In this document: piece by piece, positions 10,997 to 21,332 of the stretch
Layout of the letters: each line of letters opens with the position of its first letter
Position numbering within the stretch: the stretch's first letter is position 1
Assembly: GCA_017893485.1 (NCBI GenBank)
Contig: CM030360.1
Coordinates: 18,585,971 to 18,649,970, forward strand
Reading direction: 5' to 3'
Length of the DNA: 64,000 nt
Source: Hemerocallis citrina
Lineage: Eukaryota > Streptophyta > Magnoliopsida > Asparagales > Asphodelaceae
The notes under the pieces: model-generated
What the model was told of the DNA's origin: nothing
What the model saw: only the letters and a program-made list of their open reading frames with translations
Databases searched by the model: none
Translations under genes and position numbers: made by a program

Positions 10997-12970
10997 TTCT
11001 GGGTATCTGTTTTGGCTCCAAAAAGAGAAAAATAAATGCAATGAGATGAGACGAACACAAAGAAGAACAAATCAAACTCAAAATAGAAAGAGCAAAATTT
11101 GCAAAGAGAACAGAATGCAACCAAAAGAACAGATCGATCAAAAGAGAACAAAAGAACCCAAGAAAAGACAAAATACACTATAACAAATGAATCCAAATAC
11201 AATAATCAAAAGAAAACAAAATACAGCAAAACCGAAAATATGGCTTACAAATCCTACCCACCTTTTAACCGATTTCCAATACGGGTTAGTCGCTCAAACC
11301 TACTGGTCAGTGGGTGCATTTTGGGAACGTTACTGTAGCTCGGCAGAGCTGTTGACCTGGGTTCGAGTCTCGCTAGAGACTTTTTTTTTAAAATCTGATT
11401 TTTACTCAAAACCCGAGAACCAAACTTAAGTAAAAATTAAGTCCTTCAAGTGGCAGTTAGTCACTTAAGACCTTCTCGTCTTTGGGTTCGATTTAGTGAC
11501 GTTACTATTCACTGGCGGAGGGGTTTGTGCGTGGGTTCGACCCGGCTTCTGGCCAATTTTTTTAGTTTTTTATTTTTTTCATATTTTTGATATTTCTAAG
11601 GTTTTTAAGTGTTTAAAAAATTGAGAAAAAAATATTATAATTGTTCTAAAAATACTTAGACTTCATGAAAAATTATTTTCCTGAATATTTACCTATTATA
11701 ATGAGAATTAGAAGTAAAATTTTGAGAAGAAGAATTAATAAGTTTTTAGAATGTGATTTTTTTGGTAAATAAAGATACAAATATTTTGTTGAACATAGAG
11801 AAATTTGTGAAGAGTTCAAAATGAGATTTTTGACATGTAAAATATTGAGTAAAATTTAATATAAGATTGTTTAAGATTATGCAAAATGTGCATGGAAATA
11901 AAGTAAAAGAAACATGATGAAATGTGGAAATTGTTAATATGAATACTCTCATTTTGATGAGCATGAAAAGAGAATTGAGAGTAGAGTTTTAGCTAAGTCC
12001 TTACATCGGTATGGATAAATTTTGAAAGAGAAATGTGATAAGTAAATACCAAGATTGGGTCATGGTTAAAGATTGATGTTTAAGACCGATGTAGATGTAA
12101 CGCTAATTCTAGAGTATTGATTTTTATTCATGATTCTATTATCTAAGGATTAGATACATAGTGGAGATGTGATGAAAGTAAGAGAAAACATAAGTATAAG
12201 GACCCTCGGATCTACGGTGTGAGAGTGTTCACAGGATGTCCACATGATGCGTCATGTCAGGGCATGGATACTTCTCCAGGATATCGTACTGTTGGCGACG
12301 CTTGTGGGGTGCTCGGTTTCTACGTAGTGCCATCGTTCCATGGTGGAGGTGAGTTATCCATAGGATGTCTGTATGATGCGTCATGTCAGTGCGTGAGATT
12401 CTTTCCAGGATGTCTGGGCATGGGCTCGTAACTTATAGAACACCTAGGATACTTACCATAGTTACCGTAGTAGTTTAACTCATGGCGAGGGAGTCATCCT
12501 TACAAGATGAAGAACGATTAAGGTCTTGCCCTCGGACCTATGTTGTATGGGATGCATAGAATCCGAACAAGTATGCATTAGTGTCATCTAATAACTGCAT
12601 TAAGGACTAAGTGCTCATTTCACACACAACATCAATAGGATAGTCCCCTTAGCGTTGTTTGTGATAAGTGTGTACTTTCTAAGTAAGAGAAATTGATGTA
12701 TTATATCCTAGTTCAGTTATATGCAACTAACGTGCCCACAGTTTCTATACAGGACAAAGTGATTGACAAGACAAAAGAATGAATGTTGCTTAAAGAAATG
12801 TTCAAGTTATTGTTTGATTCATGTAACATGTTGTAATTTATAATTCCGTTGCATTGATGTAATCATTATTGTACAAAAGTTTTTAAATTCCTTGTAAAAT
12901 TGTACAAAGTTAAGTGTAATGATCCTATGGAACTTCAAATTCAGTCTTATTTGGAATTCGAGGTGTTACA
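10997..12970 (+). repeat. Older LTR relic of the same superfamily, target of element 1
   Basis: From about 11283 the sequence follows the element 1 LTR from about 9245 to its end, with strong divergence (the CAGTGGGTGCA block, the TTCATGATTC block, both GATGCGTCA motifs) and closes with GGTGTTACA at 12970. The first 285 bp are A-rich and not clearly alignable. The left part should lie beyond the left window edge, because element 1 splits it. The next bases belong to a copia gag, so this LTR is itself an insertion. No coding sequence seen. Confidence 0.75.
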
Positions 12971-13131
12971 TCTTGAATTCAGTTACATTGAACTTTTCTA
13001 GTTTTTCTCCAACAATTATGTGTGGGTAGAACGACCGTTTTTGCCGCAACTGATTGTGCAATCACATTCTGCGTCACTGATGTTTGTGCACTGAGCAGTC
13101 CACTAACATTCTCATTTTGTGTATTTGCCAT
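12971..13131 (-). pseudogene. Copia-type gag N-terminus, remnant
   Basis: Reading the minus strand from ATG 13131 gives MANTQNENVSGLLS and, after a frameshift near 13030, VGEKLEKFNVTEFK. Ty1/copia gag proteins of plants commonly start with a short MA-N leader and then a 'kfdG-nF-rW' motif, which this resembles. The fragment stops at 12971, where the LTR relic begins in the middle of the motif. The rest of the element should have continued beyond the left side of the nested block. Confidence 0.5.
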
Positions 13132-13524
13132 TTTTTCTAGAACAGTTAATATTCAACTGTTAGTTTCTTTTGTTTTTTTCGAAATGATTACAGTACTAGT
13201 AAATAATCTTCACAAAAACTATTAGAATAGAGAAAAAATTTTGCTTTAAGATTGTTAGAACTCAAATATCAAAAAATAGAAAATTCCTAACAATATTTGT
13301 GAAGAACTACAATTACAGGAATAAAAGAACAAACCAGACACTTCAATACAGAGTCGAGATTAAGATCTCTGTACTTAAAACAAAATTTGCCCCGTAGTGT
13401 GACGGTAGTTAACAAATTGCCTCCCAGGATACAACTATATTACCTTTCCCCTAAAAACAGCACCCTACATTCAGAGATATCAGCGAACCAGTAGCTGTGG
13501 CAGAGTAATGGTCGATTACTCTGT
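13132..13524 (-). other. Probable leader/LTR edge of the copia remnant, unclassified
   Basis: A/T-rich sequence upstream (minus sense) of the copia gag start, then a stretch with a moderately GC-rich block at 13385-13470. No primer site or clear LTR terminus found. No gene seen. Confidence 0.3.
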
Positions 13525-13924
13525 GGGGGCATTTGGTACGTGAGAATGTGCAAGGGAATCTCATATTCTCTCTTAGATTACCTTGTTTGGTATGTGGCAA
13601 GCATAGTTTTGGAAGGAATGATAGCTTCCCAAGGGAATCAAAATCCTTTGTTGGGAAGGATTTTCATTCCCCCCAAAAACCATGGGATTTAAGGATTCTC
13701 ATGTGATTTCCATAACAAACAATAAAATAATCCAAAAAACTAGAATAAAAAAATATATTTTTCGCTAAAATTATGGGATTTGAGCATTCTCATGTGATTT
13801 CCATAACAAAAAAATTTAAAAAAAACCCAAAAAACTAGAATAAAAAATTACAATAATAAAAGATTATCGGGAATGGAATCCTTTCATTCCTAGAAATTTT
13901 TCAATACATGTACCAAACGCCACC
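13525..13924. mobile_element. 400-bp MITE, Tourist/PIF-Harbinger-like
   Basis: The ends are GGGGGCATTTGGTACGTG (13525-13542) and its near-perfect inverse ending ACCAAACGCCACC at 13924 (differences at three positions). Flanks give a 3-bp repeat TGT|TGT (13522-13524, 13925-13927), which suits PIF/Harbinger length but not the usual TAA/TTA sequence. The interior has a diverged duplication (GGGATTT-AGSATTCTCATGTG at about 13685 and 13774) and a T/A-rich core. There is no coding capacity. A hAT origin is an alternative if an 8-bp TSD is accepted (CTGTGGGG/CTGTAGGT is poor). Confidence 0.65.
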
Positions 13925-15099
13925 TGTAGGTCCTCTCTCCACTACAAGTTAGTGGTAACCCCAGGGCTACACCTTTTAGTCCATTTCTTTAGCTTACATA
14001 CTAGACAAATCTTTTCCAACTTCCGATGTGGGACTATCCACTTTCTCCAAATTCTCAAATTAGTACATTTCGAGTACCCAACTTTGGACCAACATTTCTC
14101 ATTCATACGAAACCCATTTTTGGCAAATGAGTACATTACGGAATAGTACTCGATGAGAGGAACGTAATCCAATCACTTTCTGGCGCTGCCGGTGGACAGA
14201 GCCCTCCAGAATCCGGCTCAAAAAATATTTCCAACATACGGTAGCAATTGAAGCCTCTTTATAGTTGACCCACTCCCTGCACCTGCATTGCGTGCCCATT
14301 GTTGAATTTGCCAAGATGCAGGATAGCCATATGGAATCATTTCCCATACTCTGGAGGGGGATGTTGGCCGATAGTTGGTGAGCATTGGGACTCCTTTCAA
14401 GAGATGTCCCTATTTAAGGCGGATGTTCCGGGAAAGAGGTGGGTACGGATGGAGGGCCTTGGAGTGTGGGTGTTATTCCTCGATTCAAAATCATCTCATT
14501 CCATATTAGCATCTGATCGATATCAAAGAGAAGGGTAATTGCATATATTTCTCTAGTCTTTGGGGCTTGCTAGCTATCTTAAGGATTAACTTGCTGGGAT
14601 TCACAAAGCCGTGGAGAGCTCCTGATTTAGGGACTGGGAAGGTGATCTAGTTGGAAGCGTTCTGTTAAGTGGGTTTTCTTTTAACAATGTTGGGAGTTTA
14701 GTTAATTTATCTCGCTTGCTCAATTCTACATTTGCATTAAGGGAAAAAAAAAAAACTATGATATTCGACCAAGTTAGTCATCTTAAAAGTTATCTTCTTC
14801 TGGTGTGGATTGGTTCTTATCTCAGTTTATGGACTACCTTAATTAACATTTTATGTATGTATAAATGCTGATGGATGTAACCCGTTGTTTTCACTTTTTG
14901 GTGTATCGTGGTTTACTTTTGTTTTTCTCTTTTTGCTGACCGGTTCTGTTATTCTTGACTTGGATATTGGCGGTATATATATCATGGATTCTAGGTGGAA
15001 ATTTTTAATTTTAATTTAATTGACCAAAGTGGTTTACGGTAAAATTATGTGCTATATTGCACAAGATTATACTAGTATATATTAAGCTAATTGGGGGGG
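13925..15099. other. Intergenic sequence without recognisable genes
   Basis: Unique-looking sequence with a short CTTCCGATGTGGGACTA box (about 14020) often seen in plant repeat DNA, an A-tract at 14739-14752 and no conserved ORF. The longest open frames are under 85 codons and show no family pattern. Confidence 0.5.
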
Positions 15100-15100
15100 G

Positions 15101-15389
15101 GGGGGGTATTGGAGAGGAGGAGGACGGTGAGGTGGAAGGGGGTGTTGCAGAGGAGGAGGACGGTGAGGTGGAAGGGGGTGTTGGAGAGGAGGACGTCGTG
15201 GTGGTCAAGGACAGTAGAGACGCGCAAGACGAGGGAGGAGTGGACGGAGGGGATGGTCGAGATGAGACCGGTCAGAGCCTGTGTGTTGATGGTCAGGATG
15301 TACACAAAGGTTGGACTGTGCACGTATTTTTTAGAATCAATTTCACTAAAATATACCCTTGAAGGGGTAATTTCTCTTGATTCTCTCAC
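15101..15389 (-). other. GC-rich block with a minus-strand open frame, origin unknown
   Basis: On the minus strand, about 100 codons are open from 15389 to 15087, including YILTINTQALTGLIST and STVLDHHDVLLSNTPFH. GC content and lack of stops differ sharply from the AT-rich surroundings, which suggests a fragment of a coding gene. A 36-bp tandem repeat (about 15107-15190) repeats NTPFHLTVLLL. The second copy is at 17029-17273 (minus) with similar open sequence. I do not recognise the family. It could also be a repeat-derived open frame. Confidence 0.35.
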
Positions 15390-16106
15390 ACATTTTTAGA
15401 GTTCCATATAATTTTATGAGCCCTTTAAAACTATTTTAGTCTGTGCAATTTGCATTGGGTAACACGATTGATTATTTATATTGCTAGGTAAAATTTCTCA
15501 AATAGACTTCAAATCATGCATAAATTTTACTATCCCTGATGAATGATTAATAAAGGGGAGGATGGGAAGGGAGGGTTTAGTGAGCTTGAGAGAAAGGAGA
15601 TGGAGGGAGAGTAATTCCATATTAGCAAGATAGATGACATGGTGCTGTAAGGAACCTTTGTATTAGAGCCTCTGATTAGTGCTAACCGAAAGTTCGAAAG
15701 CTGTGCCATTAGTTGAGTGTGCAAACTCAAATTATCAGTTATTTGGGAGATCATTTCCAATGCCCCACTTAATATAAGCACTTCTATTGTGTAGTTGTCT
15801 GTATGTCCAATACAGCAAATACATTTCAAATATGGCTCCCTGAGTTGGTTTTGTTTCTGTCTCTTCTGCACATATATATACGATTACATATACAATTTCC
15901 TGAGTTGGTTTCCTTTCTGTCTCTTCGTGCAACATCAGATTGTGTATTTTTTGTGCAGTGTCTTTAAACTTTAAAGTCTTTGATTGTTCTGCTCCGTAGC
16001 TCGGGATAATATCATTTTAACCATCTTTTTAGTCATATGCAGTTGACGTTGATACTAGCATTGGGTCTTCGGTATATATTTTTCTTCAGGATATTCTACT
16101 ATATAT

Positions 16107-16270
16107 GTTTTTTTTTTGTAATAATTAAAGGTGGCCGCGTCACCGATTCATTAAAAAAAAATTAACAAAATAAAGTAGTATATTAAATTACATCTAAGTG
16201 TTCTTAGAACGGAACAACGAAAAACCATTACACAAGTCTAAAACAATAACTTTTTCCCTCCCTAAGCTAA
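16107..16270 (-). mobile_element. 3' end fragment of a LINE (copy A); equivalent at about 18003-18165
   Basis: It starts with a T-run (minus-strand poly-A) and then a GTGGCCGCGTCACC-ATTCATTAA box, which in plant L1 elements lies close to the 3' terminus. A second T-run at 16271 begins another LINE end, so one LINE end abuts another. No coding sequence. Confidence 0.5.
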
Positions 16271-17019
16271 ACTTTTTTTTTGATGAAAAGGATAGTGTCG
16301 AACGACTCTAGCTCGAACAAAAATATATTAAATCAAAACAGTACAACAATTAGAGGAGTAATACAAGATGTAGTACAAGGCGCTGTATAAAAAAGGCATG
16401 AAGAAATGCATAACCAACCCGTAAATAAGACATTTACAACAACACACAAACAAAAAAAGAAAGCGCATAACAGACTCATAAAACAGCCACCAGCTGCGGC
16501 ACCCAAAGCCAACAACCACAGAAAGCTAAGCGAAACGAAACACAACAAGGCTGGGCTACCGAAAGAAGAATCAGCCCTCAAAGGTAGAGCAATGACCTGA
16601 GCCCCACCTGAAAAGAAAGGCAAAGAGCACAAAGACCAACCAGCAAAGATATGCAGGAGCCAAATTGGCCAGCAAAGCACACAAGTAGAACAAGCTGATT
16701 CCAGCTCATGGTAGCCAAACAAAAGCAAAGAACGCACACTGCACAAGCTGAAGCGACCTCAAATCTGCTAACCAAGAAAAGAGAAAAGGCCAACACAGCG
16801 TCCACAGGACCAAAATGCTGAACGCATCCAGGTCCCCAAGGGACAACAACCCAACCGCATGACAAACAAAATGCAGAATGAGCAGTTAAGTATAGGATAT
16901 AGAGAACATAACAGTGGCACTCAGCCAACCAAAAGCAAGTGTTAAAGAAACAATTCAATAAGAACTCAGTAATCGCATAAATAAAGCACCAGCAAAACCT
17001 AGCAGAAAGCAGCCAACCA
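16271..17019 (-). mobile_element. Duplicated 3' part of the LINE (copy A)
   Basis: This stretch corresponds to 18166-18909. The T-run at 16271-16281 marks the poly-A end on the minus strand. It is LINE 3' non-coding sequence that repeats the internal near-300-bp pattern seen at 18612-19110. Confidence 0.75.
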
Positions 17020-18909
17020 GGGGGGGTATTGGAGAGGAGGAGGATGGTGAGGTGGAGGGGGGTGTTGGAGAGGAGGATGTCGTGGTGGTCAAGGACAGTA
17101 GAGACGCGCAAGACGAGGGAGGAATGGAGGGAGGGGATGGTCGAGATGAGACCGGTCAGGGCCTGTGTGTTGATGGTCAGGATGTACACAAAGGTCAGAC
17201 TGTGCACATATTTTTTAGATTCAATTTCACTGAAATATACCCTTGAAGGGGTAATTTCTCTCGATTCTCTCACACATTTTTAGAGTTCCATATAATTTTA
17301 TGAGCCCTTTAAAACTATTTTAGTCTGTGCAATTTGCATTGGGTAACACGAGTGATTATTTATATTGCTAGGTAAAATTTCTCAAATAGACTTCAAATCA
17401 TGCATAAATTTTACTATCCCTGATGAATGATTAATAAAGGGGAGGATGGGAAGGGAGGGTTTAGTGAGCTTGAGAGAAAGGAGATGGAGGGAGAGTAATT
17501 CCATATTAGCAAGATAGATGACATGGTGCTGTAAGGAACCTTTGTATTAGAGCCTCTGATTAGTGCTAACCGAAAGTTCGAAAGCTGTGCCATTAGTTGA
17601 GTGTGCAAACTCAAATTATCAGTTATTTGGGAGATCATTTCCAATGCCCCACTTAACATAAGCACTTCTATTGTGTAGTTGTCTGCATGTCCAATACAGC
17701 AAATACATTTCAAATACGTTTTCATATACAGCTCCCTGAGTTGGTTTTGTTTCTGTCTCTTCTGCACATATATATACGATTACATATACAATTTCCTGAG
17801 TTGGTTTCCTTTCTGTCTCTTCGTGCAACATCAGATTGCGTATTTTTTGTGCGGTGTCTTTAAACTTTAAAGTCTTTGATTGTTTTGCTCCGTAGCTCGG
17901 GCTATTATCATTTAACCATCTTTTTAGTCATATGCAGTTGACGTTGATACTAGCATTTCGTCTTCGGTATATATTTTTCTTCTGGATATTCTACTATATA
18001 AGTTTTTTTTTTTGGAATAAAGGTGACCGCGTCACCAATTCATTAATAAAAAATTAACGAAATAAAGTAGTATATTAAACTACATCTAACTGTTCTTAGA
18101 ATGGAACAACGAAAAACCATTACACAAGTCTAAAACAATAACTTTTTCTCTTCCTAAGCTAAACTTTTTTTTTTATGAAAAGGATAGAGTTGAACGACTC
18201 TAGCCAGAACAAAAATATATTAAATCAAAATAGTACAACAATTAGAGGAGTAATACAAGATGTAGTACAAGGCGCTGAAAACAAAAGGCATGAAGAAATG
18301 CATAACCAACCAATAAATAAGACATTTACAACAGCACACAAACAACAAAGAAAGAGCATAATAGACGCACAAAATAGCCACCAGCCACGGCGCCCAAAGC
18401 CAACAACCACAAAAAGCTAAGCGAGACGAAACGCAACAAGGCTGGGCTACCGGAAGAAGAAGCAGCCATCAAAGGCAGAGCAACGACCTAAGCCCCACCT
18501 GAAAAAAAGGCAAAGAGCACAAATACCAACCTGCAAAGATACGCAAGAGCCAAATTGGCCTGCAAAGCACACAAGTAGAACAAGCTGATTCCAATAGATG
18601 GTAGCCAAACAAAAGCAAAGAACACACACTGCACAAGCTGGAGCGACCTCAAATCTGCCAACCAAGAAAAGAGAAAAGGCCAGCACAGTGTCCACAGGAA
18701 CAAAATGCTGAACCCACCCAGGTCCCTAAGGGACAACAACCCAACCGCAAGATAAACAAAATGCAGAATGAGCAGTTAAGTAGAGGATAGGGAGAACATA
18801 ATAGTGGCACTCAGCCAACCAAAAGCAAGTGTTAAAGAAATAATTCAATAAGAACCCAGTAATCTCACAAATAAAGCTCCAGCAAAAGCCAGCAGAAAGT
18901 AGCCAACCA
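17020..18909. repeat. Tandem duplication, copy B (1890 bp)
   Basis: It starts immediately after AGCCAACCA of copy A and continues into the intact LINE body after 18909, so copy B is the parental arrangement and copy A the extra copy. Differences from copy A include an 18-bp insertion near 17715 and one fewer 36-bp unit near 17035. Confidence 0.93.
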
Positions 18910-19110
18910 TCAGCAAAGAACACACATAGCAGAAGTCGAAGCCAGCTGAAAGCAGCCAACAAAGAGAAAAGAAGGCCAGCACAGTGCCCTCAAGCCCCAA
19001 AGGCAGAACGCACCCAAGTCCCCAAGTGACAACAACCCAACAGCAAGACAAACATCATTCAGAAAAAGCAGTAAATCAAGGAATAGGGCTAACAAAACAG
19101 TGGCACTCGG
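18612..19110 (-). repeat. Internal diverged tandem repeat (about 300 bp) in the LINE 3' region
   Basis: AGCAAAGAACACACA at 18614 and at 18911 start two similar blocks, each containing AAAGGCCAGCACAGTG-type, GGGACAACAACCCAAC-type and AACAGTGGCACTC boxes. The spacing is about 297 bp. A shortened equivalent is in copy A from 16722. Confidence 0.7.
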
Positions 19111-21309
19111 AGTTGGAAAAGATACGGAGGTTTCTTTCCTTCCAAATGATCGCAATGAGGGCCATCATAGAGATGTCCCAGGACGGACGAATACTGATAG
19201 GGACGGCTAAAGCTCCCTACGAGGTGAACCAAGCATCTAAAAACTCAGGGAAACCAACCACCCCCCAAGCATGGTGAGAAATCCACCACAACGGCTGAGA
19301 AAAGGGGCAATATATGAATAAATGAAGAGCGTTCTCCGGAACCAGGTTGCATAAAACACAATTTTGGCCAACCGCAATGTGCATTTTGTTCAGGATCTCC
19401 ACAGTGAGTAATTTGTTCTAAATAGCTAGCCAAGACAGAATTTTGATCTTTAGGGAGGCAAAAGACTTCCAAATAATTTTAGCAAAAGGTGAGGAAACAC
19501 CTCTCAAATTAAGAAAGTTATAGAAAGATTTAACCGTGAAATTACCAGAACTATTCCATCTCCAGTGACAATCATCCTGGGGTTGCCAGGAGTAAGTTTG
19601 AAGCAACGCTAAGAGACAGGACAGTCTGGGGATTAAGGGAGGAGGCAAATTACATACGAAAGGAATCTGCCAAGACCTAGAGCCGTCGTGATAAATGATA
19701 TAACTAGCCACAGTCGCTCTAGGATTAGCAGATAGTTGGAATAACTCAGGAAAAGAGGAAGCAATACTCAGGTTTCCCAACCAAAGATCTGTCCAGAAGA
19801 GAACGCAGGTCCCAGGACCGCACACTTTAAGAAGGCCACATTTAAAAGGAGTGACAGATTTCCACACACCATTCCAGAATGAAGAGGTGGTAGAAGGTAA
19901 AGGAGACTGAAGTTCCCAAATTTTATAACGAGAGAAATATTTATGACAAATAAGGTGGGCCCAAGAGGAGTCTCCCATTTTTGGGATTCTCCAAATCCAT
20001 TTGCCCAATAACGCTAGATTCTGATTCCTAAGGTTAATAACCCCCAGGCCACCATCACTTCTAGAACGGCAGATCGAACCCCAAATGCAGAGATGTTTGG
20101 CCGATCTGAATAAGGAAGTTCCCGACCAAAAGAAATTGTGTCTAATACGGTCGATCTTGGCAATAACCCACGAAGGAATGTAGAAGAAAAACATCATGTA
20201 GAGAGATATGGAGGAGAGGACTGAGTTAACAAGGATATGACGTCCCCCCCTCGAAAGAAGATTACCAGCCCACACATTGAGTATGGATTCCACTTTATCA
20301 ATAAGCGGAGTCTAGTCTGATTTGTGGAGCTTATCCCATCTCAATGGAATGCCAAGGTAAGGTAGAGGAAATGACACAATAGCATAGTTAAAAACTGTGC
20401 AATTTTGAAGTTGCGATCCTCCGATCCACCCAGCCAAAGAACTGAAGTTTTACTGAAATTAATAGATAAGCCAGAAGCATTTTCAAATAGGTAGAGTAGT
20501 AGTTTTAAGTTATGCAAAGCGACCCCGTTCGGCTTTAAGAAGAGAATCGTATCATCAGCATACTGAAGATTGAGAATACCACGGAAACCATTGAAACCTC
20601 CCAAACCTTCAACAATATTGGAATTCCAAGCCTGCAGCAGAAGTTTACTGAACACATCAGCGATGAGAGAGAATAATAAGGGCGAGATTGGGTCACCTTA
20701 ACGGAGGTCGCGTTTACACATAAACTTGTGGCCCTCAGTACCATTAATAAAAATCGAAGAAATACCAAAAAATATACTGGATTGAATTCAAGAGACCCAT
20801 TTGAGACTGAAGCCCCACTGAAGTAGGACTTCGAGGAGATAGTTCCAATCAACTTTGTCATAGGCTTTTTCAAAGTCAAGTTTCAAAAGGATCCCTTCCG
20901 AATTAGGACGATGACAAGTGGAAATAATTTTCTGAGCAGAAGCCACACTATCCAATATAAATCTGTTTTTGATCAAAACAGATTGTGCTGGATCAATAAG
21001 CAGGGAAATCACCGAGCTAAGGCGATTAGCCAGAACTTTCATAATGATCCTGAAGGTAGAATTTAACGAGCTAATGGGTCTAAAAGCAGAGACCCTATTG
21101 GCACCAATAATCTTCGGAATGAGCACGATGTTTGCGTAATTAATACGGTTGAAAGAAAATTGACCCGAGAAGAGATCAGTGAACAGGGACATGAAGTCGT
21201 CTTTCAGAAAATCCCAAAAATTCTGAAAAAAGAAAGTAGAAAAAAAACCATCCGGTCCAGGTTCGGAATCACTCTGCATCGAAAAAACTGCCTCTTTAAT
21301 TTCTTCCAC
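19110..21309 (-). pseudogene. LINE ORF2: reverse transcriptase, C-terminal domain and zf-RVT, broken
   Basis: From 21309 downwards: MEEIKEAVFSMQSDSEPGPD with the PGPDGF motif, VLIPKI, FRPISSLNSTFRIIMKVLANR, then LDFEKAYDKVDW (about 20880), the catalytic LQYADDTILFL (about 20565-20533), GLSINFSKT, the thumb region with LVNSVLSSISLYMM and RIRHNFFWSG, and a zf-RVT-like end with C-V-L-C and LHLFIYCPFS (about 19350). It closes with an IIWKERNLRIF motif (about 19130). Stops and frame changes occur at about 20788, 20700, 20341, 19418 and 19217. The enzyme would have performed target-primed reverse transcription; this copy cannot. Confidence 0.92.
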
Positions 21310-21332
21310 GGAGAATGGAACCTCAAGGCTAG

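Larger units (their letters stand above)
15100..17019. repeat. Tandem duplication, copy A (1920 bp)
   Basis: Runs from the last G-run before TATTGGAGAGG to AGCCAACCA. It matches 17020-18909 along its full length with scattered substitutions and small indels. Content: a GC-rich block (15101-15360), a 700-bp unique block, a LINE 3' end with poly-T start (16107) and the 3' part of a second LINE (from 16271). Copy A has one extra 36-bp repeat in the GC-rich block. Segmental duplication by unequal exchange is the simplest reading. Confidence 0.93.
18166..21332 (-). mobile_element. L1-type LINE, 5' part lost
   Basis: Minus-strand non-LTR element. The poly-A end is at 18166-18176 (plus-strand T-run), a long 3' region runs to about 19100, the ORF2 remainder lies at 19110-21309, and an abrupt stop at 21332 is where the 5' LTR of element 2 begins. 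The endonuclease and ORF1 are absent, either 5'-truncated or displaced beyond the element 2 insertion. No target duplication could be matched. Confidence 0.88.

Noticed and set aside
16333..16746. Long hydrophobic minus-strand open frames in the duplicated unit (also 18447-19051)
   Set aside because: They lie in LINE 3' non-coding sequence and differ between the two duplicate copies by frameshifts.
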